Below, piece after piece: positions 49,124 through 60,498 of a stretch of 64,000 nt of DNA. The notes under the pieces were generated by a model. That model did not search any database, was not told the origin of the DNA, and saw only the letters and a program-made list of their open reading frames with translations. The DNA lies in contig NC_081411.1 of assembly GCF_030272615.1 (NCBI RefSeq), forward strand, positions 158,450,471-158,514,470. Reading direction: 5' to 3'. How positions within the stretch are numbered: the stretch's first letter is position 1; each line of letters starts with the position of its first letter. Source of the stretch: Cryptomeria japonica (taxonomy: Eukaryota; Streptophyta; Pinopsida; Cupressales; Cupressaceae). Both the position numbers and the translations under genes were made by a program.

Positions 49124-50103
49124 TGTATACACTGGCTAAAAATGGTCTGAAGATAATTAATTAAATAAGAAATTATTTAATTAATCCTCCTCCCCAATTT
49201 AATTGAATTCACTAGGAAATTTGATTAAATTTCACCTTTCATCTACTTATTAATAAATCTAAGGATTTATTAAATAGGTTCATTTCATTTCACCCCTTTA
49301 ATTAATTAATTCCCTTCATCCAAAATCATTTCTTCCAATCCTAATTAATTAAAACAAATCAATTATGAGTTGTTGAGATTAATTATCCTTTTCATATTAT
49401 TTGAATTTCTAAATTCAAATTCTCCTAACTTCTACCACTCCTAAACCTAACCATTCCTAAACCTAACCCATTCTACCCACCACCATGTTCCCTTTCATCC
49501 AACATCTTCTAGAACCTTGTGACACTTGTCACTAAGTGTTCCCTTTCATCCAACTCCTTCTAGAAGCCTCTTGACACTTGTCACCATAGAGATGACAAAT
49601 GTTCCCTTTAATCCAACTCCCTTTGCCAATCTCCTCCAATTTAACCATTGATATCTTCAAATCAATCTCAACCATTGACTCTTGCCAACTCACCCCTAAC
49701 CTTGGAAAATCCTATAAATATACCTCATTTTGAGCAATATGGATCCCATCTCATTTTCATCTTATGCATTATTATTATAGGCATCTAGCTTATAGTTTAT
49801 CAGTTTTTACAATGTTATCATACTCAATTTTAGCTTAATTTGCTTATCATGTAGCTTAATCATGCTATTCTTGCTAAGATCATGCATTTTCATCTTTCAA
49901 ATCCTCCATCTAAGTGTAGTCAAGTCACTGGAATATGCATAATCAGATCTGAGAGCATTTTTCATACTCGCATTTACTAGGAGGCAATAAGTCGATTAGC
50001 TATGGTTTTACATTTTTTTTATTTAAATCTTCTAACCATGCTTGTAATGATTTATTGAGTGTATTGTGTTTGCAGATACAAGCACACTCCATAAAGAATG
50101 ACA
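49124..50103 (+). repeat. 3' LTR of element F
   Basis: 980 bp, TGTATACACTGG...GAATGACA. Pairs with 36843-37833; the main length difference is a short deletion in the AATTAATT palindrome near 49310. Confidence 0.95.
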
Positions 50104-50108
50104 CATAG
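50104..50108. repeat. Target site duplication of element F, right copy
   Basis: CATAG, perfect match to 36838-36842. Confidence 0.95.
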
Positions 50109-50979
50109 TTGTTGTACCAACATCCATATGACTGCAAGTTCCTTTTCCTACATTCAACTTTTCTATGGCCAATTCCATAGTAGTTATAACAAATAATATT
50201 TGTATGACCGGGAGGGGGGACATGCATGTATCTACTCCTGGATAAATTTTTCTCATATGCATGAAATCTATGAGATCTTAGATTATTCCTTCTAGATCCG
50301 TTTCTACATTCATCTTCCCTATGACCATGACCATTACATGCAAAGCAATAACCAGACAAGGATGGCATATGACTTACAAATTTATAATGCCATGCATGGG
50401 GAGATCTTAATGGTCTAGCATATCCATTTCTCCTTCTTTGAGGATGGATCCTTGATTGTCCATTCTGTGCAGCCCTTCCTTTTGGTCTCTTCTTCTCCCA
50501 CACTTGCTTTGTCTTGTGGGTGGTATCGTTGCTTTGTCCTCTACCAGTAGGAGGTCTTATTTGATGTCTTCTCATGTTCCTGCTTCTGGTGAAGCTATTT
50601 TCTCCCATCTTAGCTTTTCCTTTCAGATCTGCATTTTTCCTCCTTCTTGCAGCACTGGTCTTCATTCTTGTCTACAAGTCTTCACCGATTGTATTTAGGT
50701 CAACCTTCTTCTAGGGAGCATTTCAGACTATGAAGGTATGTTCCTTGTTTTCTCCATTTGAGGAGAAAAACAAAATTTCATTGTGGGGGACATTCTTGTT
50801 GGTGGAGCATTCACCCACACCACTTCCTAAACCTTTGATGTCCTTGGCATACATTTTCTTTTTCAACATTTTTTCCAAGGCATCACTGCTACCATCAAAC
50901 CGGATTCTTACCTTGAGCTCATCCTAAAACTTCTCAAGGTCATTTTAGAGAATCTCCATTTCTCCAAGAAACCTATAAT

Positions 50980-51241
50980 ATTCTTTATCTTTTACTTCTA
51001 GCTCAGAGGCTAGATCACTACACTGACACTCCTTGGTGTCTCCTTCTTGGACTTCAACTTTGAGATGCATTTCTTAGAATCTTAAAGGCATTTACAAGCT
51101 CTCCTTCAAGATTCTTTATCTTTTACTTCTAGCTCAGAGGCTAGATCACTACACTGACACTCCTTGGTGTCTCCTTCTTGGACTTCAACTCTGAGATTCA
51201 TTTCTTAGACTCTTCAAGGAATTTACAAGCTCTCCTTCAAG
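50980..51241 (-). repeat. 131-bp tandem duplication in gag of E
   Basis: Copy 1 50980-51110 and copy 2 51111-51241, almost identical. 131 is not a multiple of 3, so the duplication itself shifts the gag frame. Confidence 0.95.
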
Positions 51242-51252
51242 ATCAACCTCTG

Positions 51253-51285
51253 CTTCTTCTTCTTCTTCTTCTTCTTCTTCTTCTC
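51253..51285 (-). repeat. GAA/TTC microsatellite in gag of E
   Basis: About ten TTC/TTCT triplets in a row on the plus strand, read on the minus strand as a poly-Glu tract. Confidence 0.9.
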
Positions 51286-51921
51286 CTTCACTATCAAATG
51301 GATCTTGTTGGCTAGATCTATCTACCTTATCTCCTTCTTCTTTATTTTCTTCATTATCACTACCAAACACATCATATCCATGGGATCTATCTGCATTATC
51401 CCCTTTTGATGTGTGATACACAATATTAGTCTCATGGGCCATGAAGAGATGAGTCTCCTCTTCACCATTGCTACTGCAACAATCTGATCTATCTCTATCA
51501 TTTGTACATGTGTCTGCTGCATTATTCTTCTCACTCTCACAAATTGATCCAGTGGTACTGGGTTCATTTCCATAAAGCTTCTTTAGTCTATCCCATAGAC
51601 TTTTTGTCGATTTGCATTTATCTACCTTTGAGGGAACGTCACCAATTAGTCCAATGAACATAGCCTTCATGGCTTCATCATTACGCTTGCATCTTCTTTC
51701 TTCTTCAGAGTTAGTGGGAGGATTGATATTCTTAGGGAGACCATTAACAACTGCCATCCAGACATCATAGCCTAGGGAGGACAAGTAGACTTCCATTCTA
51801 AAACTCCAAATGGCATAGTTTGATCCATTAAACATAAGAGTAGGTATTGACTCACACTTAACCATTGTGTTCTAGACAAGATCTACCCAAGTGAAAGAAA
51901 TCTTGATAAATAGGGTACCTA

Positions 51922-51934
51922 GGCTCTGATAACA
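51922..51934 (-). other. Primer binding site of element E
   Basis: Minus strand TGTTATCAGAGCC, one base from the initiator-Met consensus TGGTATCAGAGCC, two bases from the LTR edge. Confidence 0.85.
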
Positions 51935-51936
51935 AT

Positions 51937-52416
51937 TGTTAGACACAATGCACCACTGAGAGGAGAGTGAATTAGTGGTTCTCAAACTTTTTCATTTAAC
52001 TATCCTTATGAAAGTATACCTATTAATAGATCTAACTAAATGTAGCCTTACCAGTTAGTGAGGAGACTAAAATCAAATGCATTCACACAAACTGACATCA
52101 CATAACACTAGTATGTATGAGGAAAACCCAAGATGGCAAAAATCTCGGTGAGCAATGTTGTTAGAGTCTACTGCTCCAATCCAGCCTCACATTCAATCTT
52201 TGTTACAATGTTTAGGGCACCAACCTAAAGATCACCAGCCCAAGGATCACCAACCCCTGATTTAGGGCACCAACCCAAGGAGCACCAACCCCTGATTCTG
52301 AGCATGAACCCAAGGAGCACCAACCCCTAACTAGTTTATGGGCTACAACCCTTGCACCAAGCTACAACTCAATGACCATAATGAACATTCAATTAAAAAA
52401 GTAATACCGTGGTTAT
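51937..52416 (-). repeat. Start of 5' LTR of element E, cut by G
   Basis: Aligns with 32633-33098 (plus strand TGTTAGACACAATGCACC). The match ends after GTAATACCGTGGTTAT, where G begins; the rest of the LTR is beyond the window. Contains the CACCAACCC minisatellite at 52217-52345. Confidence 0.85.
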
Positions 52417-55400
52417 AGTTACCAAAAATTTTCACATGCCAAATTTGGTGCCTTAATGAAGCCTTGTAGTCATTCATATTGAAAAGGCCAAATCATGAGA
52501 AAAAAATCAAAAGTACATGTTCTTTGTCTAACATGTTTGCTTCATGTGGAGATATAGGAAAAGCAATGTCGCATGTGGGTTAAAATGAACTCCCAAAGAG
52601 GTTGAGCTCAGCATGCTGATTTAAGAATGCCTAATTCACTCTGCCGCTTGATGAAGTAAGGACAAAAGAAACTCAGAGCAAATGCAATCGGCTGGTGTAA
52701 AGTTTTTACTTGGGCACCAAAAAGGGTTTTAAAAGGCCTTAGAGTTTCCAAGTGGTTTCAGTCACCGGGCATGAAGAAAATTTATCCCACATTGATCGCG
52801 GGAGGAGATTTTTTTTATTTAAAACTAAAGTCACATATAACTATAATATCAAAGCTTATGGGCTTTTAGCAAGAAGAGGTAGCTCGTGGCTTGGTGGACC
52901 CCACATGCGTGCACATATCAAGGCGACCCAAATTTTGCATCAGACTAAAAAGACCAGGAGAAAAGATCGAGTAGATTGATCACATCCAACAGTCAGGCAA
53001 AAGATCAGATGATGGTCGCTAAGGTGCTATGGAAAGATGCAAGCCCAGTTATCGCCGCGACTTCGCGACAAGGTTAGCTAAGGTCCATTGGACATCGGTA
53101 AGACCCATGATATGTTGCACCGAAAGCCCAATAAAAAGTACAGAGCAGTAAAGGGAAAGTGCAAACCAATGCAAATCAAGGGAGATCAGGCGGTGGAGTG
53201 ACATTCTGGGGCTATCCAGGACTATCACCGTACTGCGGTTAAGAAGTGCGCAGAACGAATACCCTCGCAACAGGTCGTAGGCTAGGTGGTGCAGAGAAAA
53301 TCACAAGGTGACACATGATAAGATAGGTGGCAGTCCAGTGGCTGGTGACATGGCACAGATGGGTGATTTATTGAGAAAACATTGGCCATGATGAGTCTTG
53401 AAAAGGTTTCACCAAAGGCTCAGTTTCATCGATATAATCTTATCAATGAAACTGCAGTTTTGATGAGACTGCTAAATGGCTCGTCGAGGGAATAGTTTGG
53501 CCAAAAAATGATATACGACAGAGCAAGATGCATAACAGGCCTGGTAGATAGGTGGTGCCCAGGTGGATCTCATGAGCCAATTAGAGGGTGACACATGTTG
53601 ACATGCGACAGAAGAGAGAAAATCAGTTGAGGTTAAAGGTGGAGCAAATTAAGAGAAGATCAATGGTAGTCTGAAAGATCTAAGGGCTATCTCTATACCC
53701 CTATAGAAAGAAGCTTGCCAGTTACCTCCATGACTTGGTGATAAAGCACGTGCAGAAAAGGTGAGTGGCTAAGGTGCTAAAGATCAAGTAGTTTGAGGGT
53801 AGATCAGTGGTTGTCACTATACTGCATGATGAAGATGCTCGCTGATTATCCCCTACGACTTGGCGACTCATGACATGGAAGTAGAGGTGGTCATCCAAGT
53901 GGGCTAAGTACGAGTGTGAATGTGCCATGGGATAGAGAGTACTTGGTGACAAGGTGGGTCCAGTCCAGATGGCAGTTCAGATGGCAAACAAAGTGTACCC
54001 ATGAGCAAATCAGAGGCTGACATGTGGCAAAAGTCTATAGATGAGCAGATATCTATATTTGTTAAGTCAACTTTGAACTTGAACTTTGAACTGGTTCAAG
54101 GTGGTTCAATAGTTCAAAGTGGTTCAAAGTTCATTGGTTCAAACTGGTTCAATGGTTCAAAGTACATTATCATCTCTCGTTTCCTGTGGGTCCAAGATGA
54201 AGAAAGAAAACAAGCAGAGATAAAAGCAAATGGTGGGGCCTGCTAGAAAGTAAATGAAAAGTTAATGCAAGTGACCATGGTTCATGCAAGTGATCCAGTG
54301 GCTGGCAAATAAAAATTGCACAGTGGACTCAGAATTGGTTGTTTGAATGGTGAAAAGCCCGCCAAGCAAGGAGATGAATTTCTACATAAAAGATTAATGC
54401 TGATGCTTATTGATTATCTGAATATGCAACTGTTACATACCTTTGGAAAGCTCATGAAATAGGAAGATCATTTCCACAATCATTTTTTAATAGAAGTTTC
54501 AACACGGAGAGCAGCTGCCAGAGAATGCATAAAATTTTCTCAGTGGGATTTCTTTTTAATATAGTCACAGTTCAGTTAATCATGCAACTTTCACATGAGG
54601 ATAGCTATTTTTTGCATTTAGATATGCAGATTTTTTAAATAGAAGGAGCTGTGGCAATCCTTTTGAGTAGTAAAGATTATTATTTTATAGTATTGTGGAT
54701 GAGTTTTTATGCCATTTTTGAGGTAGATTCACCCAAGGCTTTTCTCATGCAGTGTCTTTAGGGTTTTTGAAGGGGATTCATCATGATTTCTATATATTCC
54801 TTCTCTCCTTCTTTTTTCCCTATGGTTCTTTCTTTCTTGCATACACATTTTTGCAAAAAAGCATTGTAGCTCAATAGTATTTGAGTATTGTAATAACAAC
54901 ACTCCTTTAAGTTTCAATAATATAGTAGCAGATTTCCTTCTTGGTACTTCTTGTATTATCTAGTGAATGAATGATTTGATGGTTTCCTATGATTTTTATC
55001 CTCTAATTTATCTCATTCAGTCAATTTGTGGTGCAAGGAGATACATGTTAGTTGCATGTTCTAGTTTGTGTTAGTTGATTTTAATTGCTTGAAGTTGTTA
55101 AAACTCATTGTTTCCTTCATGCGTACATTAAATTTGACCCTTTCTAGGAAATATTTATGCATCTACATGTTTAGTTGAGTTGTGAAATAATCAAGGTTAT
55201 TTGTTGAAGGTTTTGTGAGTTAAGCAGGTTGCAAATCTCAGATAAGATATGTGGTGCATCACCTTCATTAGAATAGATTTACATTACATGCAAGCTTTCT
55301 ATCCCTTTATATCCCTTTTCCTTATCAAAAGTATTTACAAGAGATTCACCAAACAGGAAGCCGACCTAATCTCTAGAGATTCACCTTCACTTTGAGCAAC

Positions 55401-55481
55401 CCACAGGCTCAAAGGTGTTTCTATGTTTCATCGAATTGCTTGTTTTCGAACTTAGCATCACAGGTACAACCCTTGATGACA
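52417..55481 (+). repeat. 5' LTR of element G
   Basis: About 3,065 bp from AGTTACCAAAAATTTTCACATG (TG of the LTR start apparently mutated) to ...CCTTGATGACA. Its first 1.6 kb aligns with the 3' LTR. It includes GGTGGYR-rich stretches (53280-53600) and a TTCAAAGTGG array (54065-54165). No gene seen. Confidence 0.85.
54065..54165 (+). repeat. GGTTCAA array in G LTR
   Basis: About ten irregular repeats built from GGTTCAA, TTGAACTT and AGTGGTTCAAAG; the same array is in the 3' LTR at 63878-63970. Confidence 0.85.
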
Positions 55482-55490
55482 ACTATTTTT

Positions 55491-55508
55491 TGGCATGCCC
55501 GGTGGGAC
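55491..55508 (+). other. PBS-like site of element G
   Basis: TGGCATGCCCGGTGGGAC, nine bases after the LTR end and beginning with TGG as tRNA-primed sites do. The tRNA is not identified. Shared with B. Confidence 0.7.
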
Positions 55509-55656
55509 ACGTTTGAGCTATCATAGGTCAAATAAAATCCTTTTTTGCTATTGTTTTGGTATTGACATCAACATTTTAGCCTATTGAAGTTATTTTTTTA
55601 AAGTACCTAGCGACTCTAATTTCTGATTTTATGTGTAGAACAAGTCTTAACAGCAT

Positions 55657-57480
55657 ATGAAAAAGTATCAAACTAGATAGAGTGAGAGTCTAGTTGACCA
55701 TATTGAGCTACCACCATCACAAAGGTCAAGGACAACAAAAAATATAGAAAAAGAAACAAATTCAACAGTTGAGTTTCCAGAAAGATCGTCAGTTGAATTT
55801 TTTATTGAAACTCCATATCTTAATCTTTTGTCTAACTCTTCTCCTCTACCTAATAATTCTCAGCCCAATTTTGCTACCTGCATAAATCCTCTTTTTGTAA
55901 CTACTCCAATTCAGCCATCTATTACCCAGAATCCACCAGTAAATCCTCCAGTATTTACAATGGTCGTACCAAGAGCACATGCTTTTGTACCCTTCAATGG
56001 AGGCATCCCTTTGAATTTAACCCAACATGATCCTATACCAGGAGCAGCTCTCAAAAGTCTTCCTAGTTTCACTGGTGAAGACCACATTACACCCATTGAG
56101 CACATAAGAGATGTAGAATCTCTATGTGCAAATCACCATATAATCCAAGAAAATGTAGCACTCAATCTACTAGCAGTATCATTCAAAGGCAAATCACTTC
56201 AATGGTTTAAGGGTTTGCAAATTAATTCAGTTAATGATTGGGATGATTTGGATGATAAGCTAACAAAGCATTTTGCAGATAAATCAAATCACCTATCATT
56301 AGTTGAGCAAATGACCACTATCAAAAGGGCACCGCGAGAGCAGATGACTAATTTTAGTTACCATTTGAGCGAACCTAGAATAGAATTTGTATAATGGTAA
56401 AGCCCTCTACTGAACATACATTTTTGTATCATTTGAGAGCTTTAAATAGTGATATTGTTGTTATGATTCAGTTACCAGCAGCTTATGATGTATCTATTAG
56501 AGCAGAAAATAGCCTTTTACAAGCTGGTAAAATTGCCCCCAGACCTCCTATGCCTATTTTTCTTGATATCCAGCCATTGATTCCTTTACAAGTACCACCT
56601 ATAGTTGCAATACATGTTCTTCCAGTACTAGGTTTACAAAATTATGTTCAAAATAGTGTTGTCAAAAATCCATCAAAGTAATTACAAGAGTTAAAAAAGA
56701 TGTTTATAAAGAATGTTGAAGAAACTCACCAAATCCAGCAAACTATGCAGAATTTTGGCAATGAATTGGTGAACATCAAGAAAAATCAGAACCAAAATCA
56801 AAGGTATCAAGCCCCATATCAAGCTCCTTATCGACCCAATAGTCCTAACTACCAATTTTATGCTCAAAATCAAAGGAGGAACTACAAAAATAGGCAAAAC
56901 CAGTAGTATAATCAAAATACTACTAGCAATTCTAAAGAAATTGTTCCTACTTAGAACAATATGGCACAAGAGTGGTGTTTTCCTTGCCAACAACCTCATA
57001 ATCAAGCATCATGCCAAAATACAGTAAATGTTCAATCACAAGCCTTGATGGTATTAAATAACATGTCTTATCAGGATGTAGGTATAAATGAGGAACCAAA
57101 AGGTCTTGAGGTGGCTATGATGAATTGGCAAGGTGAGGAATTTTGTGGAGTTAATCATTCGCAAGCATAAAATAGAACTTTTTCACCTATTGCAGAAAAT
57201 ACAAGGTCAAAGAAGCATGCTATTGATATTGGATAGCAAGTTGTAATTAATCAACAACAAGCTATAAATAATGGACATCAATAGAATAAGTCTAGACAAT
57301 AGCTAGATAAAGGGAAACAACAAGCTTCTACAAGTCAGCAAGTTGTTAGTACACCTCCACCTGTCCAGAATGTGTAGATTTTACCAAGAGGATAGCTTGC
57401 AGCACACCTAAAGAACAATAGAAAGTTCAATCACAGTCAAAGCCAACTCAACCAGAGCCTGGGGTTCCAAAAGTACAACA
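55657..57480 (+). pseudogene. Gag of element G
   Basis: The probable start is ATG 55657 (MKKYQTR, followed by an in-frame TAG). The long open part is 55828-56392: a Pro/Asn-rich N-terminus, then a retrotransposon gag capsid domain with LPSFTGEDHITPIEHIRDVE, SFKGKSLQWFKGL and KHFADKSNHLSLVEQM. A stop and shift occur at 56392; the frame at 56394-56680 continues the capsid. A zinc-knuckle-like CFPCQQPHNQASC (CX2CX3HX4C, one residue short) lies near 56979. Gln-rich sequence to 57480 has at least five in-frame TAG codons where Gln is likely. Confidence 0.8.
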
Positions 57481-58358
57481 CAAGGTTAGTGGTGTTCCAT
57501 TTAATATTGTTGAATCTATGGAAAAACCCACTATTTCCGTGACAATGATAGATGCATTGCAAATTCGTGGAAAAAAGGAATTGTTGAGAGACAAATTGGA
57601 TAATCTTTCCTTGACTAATGAGCCTCAAAAATATCAGCCTAGAGTTGCATTAGCTAATGATATCCCAGTTAAGAATTATCAACCAATCCAAACACCAAAG
57701 CCTCCTCCATTTTTTTGTAACATTGATAATTGGCAACCATCTAGTCCACAATTACTTGATAGACTCAGGAGGTAGTAGTTCAATTATGCCCAAAGACCTT
57801 GTAGATAAATTTGGTCTAATTTATGACCCTATTTCTAGAGGAGTTGTACAGTTAGATGGAACAATAGTTAAGTCAGTTGGATTAGTAAAAGATCTTGGTT
57901 TGACCTTGCATGCTTGTCCTAATTTTGTAATACCTCAAGACATGTTCATAGTTGACTTACCTCCACACTTTTCTATTTGCCTATCTAGAGATTTCACAAC
58001 AAAATTAGGAGGATACCTCTCTGCTGATTGGTCACACTTGTTTTTTATAACCCAGTATGGTACTAAGGTTACCATTAAGTCAAAACCTCAAGCCACTTGC
58101 CACTTAGAACCATATACCCCAAGTACTATAAATATAGATCTTGTCATCAGAGACCATGAGGAGTTACCACCTATCCAAGATCCAGATACACTTGTTCAAG
58201 GCATACCTGATGTGAATTTGGATGAGTGGAAAACCCAAAATACTGTAGAAGATCCTTTCATTAGCATGGATGAAATATGTCTTGGTGTTTATATGATTCA
58301 TGAGGAGGATTATGTTATTCCTAAGCTTGAAAAAGAGGATATTCTGCTTGACCAGTAG
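57481..58358 (+). pseudogene. Protease of element G
   Basis: Frames 57518-57775 and 57657-58358 overlap with a shift near 57755. The active site IDSGGSSSIMPKDLVDKFGL has an intact Asp-Ser-Gly. Downstream is a conserved-looking beta-rich stretch (VVQLDGTIVKSVGLVKDLGL, FIVDLPPHFSICLSRDF), typical of the plant retropepsin fold. It ends at TAG 58356, just before the RNase H domain. Confidence 0.8.
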
Positions 58359-58371
58359 TCAAAACAATAAA

Positions 58372-58770
58372 AAAATCAGATTTGGCAACTCTATTTTGAT
58401 GGTTCAAGAGGTAAAAATGGTTCTAGAGGTGGTGTTATGCTAGTTTCACCCGAAGGTATGAGATACTACATTGTTTTCAGATTGTTTTTTAGCTGTACAA
58501 ACAATACAACTAAGTATGAATTATTAGCACATGACTCAGAATGGGCTACGTAGAAAAAAGTTAAATGTTTACAAGTTTTGGGTGATAGTGAACTAGTTGT
58601 GAACCAAGTAAGGAATATCCATGTCACCAAAAATGATGTTTTGAAGATGTACAAGCATAGAATTTGGGATTTAATTGAATATTTTGATGCATTTAATTTG
58701 CTATCCATACCTAGAAGTCAAAATAAAGAAGCGGATAGGCTTGCTGCTTTAGGAGCTCAGTTCAATATTT
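58372..58770 (+). pseudogene. RNase H domain of element G located upstream of RT
   Basis: Reading from 58378: IWQLYFDGSRGKNGSRGGVM, NNTTKYELLAHDSEWA, a TAG at 58552, then LQVLGDSELVVNQVRNIHVT and NKEADRLAALGAQFNI. The catalytic residues D (FDGS), E (KYEL), D (GDSE) and D (EADRL) are all present. It closely resembles the second RNase H of F at 45648, but lies between protease and RT rather than before integrase. RNase H degrades the RNA strand of the RNA-DNA hybrid during reverse transcription. Confidence 0.85.
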
Positions 58771-60020
58771 GAAAAGAATTAGAAAATATTAATAGATAGA
58801 AGTATGTTAAAGTTGCGGTAAAGCCCTCAGTTCCAGATAACACGGTAAATTGGCAGGTTTTTGACTCAAATGAGAAGATTACCAATTTCCTAATTGAAGA
58901 AGATGAGTTTTCTGTTGGAAAACAACATAAGTTCAATGATCAATATGAAAATCAGTTTCTCCAATTGAAAACTAACAAGCTACCCAAGGTTCAGGTAACC
59001 CTTGAATCTATTTTTAATACACATGATCAGGCTAGGAAGGATAAAGGCAACATGTTTGTGAAGGAAGAATATTATGAACCTATTAAAATATTCAAGGACA
59101 AGCTACTAAAAATTGGCAAGGTATGTACCCCTGAAGAAAAACATGTTTTTGTAAAACTTTGTCAAGAATTCAATGACATATTTGCATGGAGGTATGAAGA
59201 TTTGAATTGATTTGATCCTCATTTAGCTCAACATACCATAGAGTTGTTAAATAATGCAAAACCAGTTTGGCAGAAACAAAGGCCTCTTAATCCAAAATTA
59301 GAACATCTTATGAGGACTGAGTTAAATAAGTTGATTGAAGGAAACATCATATTTCCAATCAAGCACACATCCTGGGTGTCCAATCTAGTTCCCGTTAGGA
59401 AGAAGAATGGTGAACTGAGATTATGTGCTGATTTTAGAGATCTAAACAGAGCATCCCTAAAAGACCATTACCCGTTGCCCTCAATGCAACAAATTTTGCA
59501 GGTTGTATCAAGAATCAAAGAGATTCTCATTACTTGACGGAAATTCAGGATATAACCAAATTCTAGTCAAAGAAGAAGACTAGTACAAAACAACATTTAC
59601 CACCAAGTGGGGTACAATGGCTTATAATAAAATGCCATTTGGACTGACCAATGCAGGGGTAACATTTCAGCATGCAATGGATATGGCATTTCAAGGCCTG
59701 ATTAACAAGTTTGTTTTGGTTTACCTAGATGATGTAACTATTTTTTCTAAAAAAGCTAATGAACATCTTGACCATCTCAGACAGGTATTTGAGAGATGCA
59801 AGGAATATGGAGTTTCATTAAATCTCAAGAAGAGCATATTTGTTGTTCATGAAGGCAAGTTGTTGGGATATATTGTTTCAAGGCATGGGATTTCAATAGA
59901 TCCTGAGAGGATCACAACCATACTTGCATTGCCATTACTGACATAGAAGAAGGGACTCTAGAGTTTCATAGGTAGGATTATATTTATCAGAAGGTTTATT
60001 CCTAATATAGTAGCATTGAT
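58771..60020 (+). pseudogene. Reverse transcriptase of element G
   Basis: Pre-RT linker at 58965-59207 (EEKHVFVKLCQEFNDIFAWR); RT from 59244: KPVWQKQRPLNPKLEHLMRT, SWVSNLVPVRKKNGELRLCA, DFRDLNRASLKDHYPLPS. A frameshift lies at about 59515, before LLDGNSGYNQILVKEED and a TAG. The frame then continues with MPFGLTNAGVTFQHAMDMAF, the catalytic VLVYLDDVTIFSKKANEHLD (about 59720) and LLGYIVSRHGISIDPERI. TAG codons follow at 59944 and 59959 and another near 60020. YLDD is intact, but the gene is broken. Confidence 0.9.
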
Positions 60021-60498
60021 GTAGCCACTTACAACCATGCTTAAGAAAAACATTCCTTTTCAGTGGACTAAGGAAGGTAAGAATAGTTTTGAAGAGATTA
60101 AAGAAGCAATTGTCGCAGCCCCTACTCTCATTAATCCTAATTTTAAGAAAGATTTTATTCTATATGATTTTGGGAGTTAGGATACTATTTCTTCAATGTT
60201 GTGTCAACGAAATGATGAAAGCTTAGAACAACCAATTACTTTCTTTAGCTAGATTTTGCATGATTATGAGACTAGATACTCATTTGTAGAAAAGCATGTG
60301 TTAGTAGTAATAAGAAACCTTAAGAAATTTAGACACGTGCTCTCTAACAATAAGACTCACCTTATGGTTCCTCATCATACATTGAAAGAGTTTTTTCTCA
60401 GCAAAGACATAAATGACAAAAGGACAGGTTGGATTACTAAGGCAATGGAATATGACATCTCTATCAAGGTAACCAAGCTAGTTAGAGGCAAGGGTTAA
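60021..60498 (+). pseudogene. Gypsy RNase H of element G
   Basis: FQWTKEGKNSFEEIKEAIVA, a degraded catalytic stretch around YDFGS with a TAG at 60178 (the usual Asp position is near it), EQPITFFS followed by a TAG where Gln is expected, and the conserved RYSFVEKHVLVVIRNLKKFRH. Ends with a tether-like MEYDISIKV. Together with 58372-58770 this gives G two RNase H domains. Confidence 0.8.

Larger units (their letters stand above)
36843..50103 (+). mobile_element. Element F: complete Ty3/gypsy Tat-like retrotransposon
   Basis: 13,261 bp. LTRs at 36843-37833 and 49124-50103, PBS at 37837, a 2.3 kb leader, gag (40146-41524), protease and G-patch region, RT, RNase H, a second RNase H, integrase, a tandem-repeat-rich 3' region and a polypurine tract at 49108. 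The perfect TSD CATAG shows an intact insertion into the gag of E. Two RNase H domains with the second before integrase is the arrangement described for Tat-lineage elements. The LTRs differ by only a few percent by eye, so F is probably the youngest full element here, yet its ORFs already carry several stops and frameshifts. Confidence 0.95.
50109..51865 (-). pseudogene. Copia-type gag of element E (5' part, cut by F)
   Basis: Starts at ATG 51863-51865, 57 bp after the PBS. Residues 1-110 form the copia gag N-terminal domain (FNGSNYAIWSFRMEVYLSSL, DEAMKAMFIGLIGD, TKSLWDRLKKLYGNE). An acidic tract includes a poly-Glu run encoded by a GAA/TTC microsatellite (51253-51285). A 131-bp tandem duplication (50980-51241) breaks the frame. 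The C-terminal part (50665-50109) is basic and holds knuckles CFACNGHGHREDEC (about 50344-50303) and CYNYYGIGHRKVEC, the latter with the second Cys replaced by Tyr. F then interrupts it; the open frame running past 50108 into F is accidental. Confidence 0.85.
32633..52416 (-). mobile_element. Element E: copia-type non-autonomous retrotransposon, split by F and G
   Basis: Minus-strand element with 3' LTR 32633-35165, polypurine tract 35166-35180, interior 35181-36842 plus 50109-51921, PBS 51922-51934, and the beginning of the 5' LTR at 51937-52416. Element G interrupts the 5' LTR and F interrupts gag. The interior sums to about 3.5 kb and holds only a copia-type gag; no RT, integrase or RNase H motif was seen. 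A candidate left TSD is ATACC (32628-32632); the right one is outside the window. D at 18910 is a solo LTR of the same family. Confidence 0.85.

Noticed and set aside
50000-50108. Minus-strand open frame of gag of E continuing into 50108-50000
   Set aside because: The part below 50109 is the F 3' LTR; the frame crosses the insertion junction by chance.
54001-54246. 81-codon plus-strand open frame in G LTR
   Set aside because: Covers the GGTTCAA array; low-complexity and not conserved in the 3' LTR copy.
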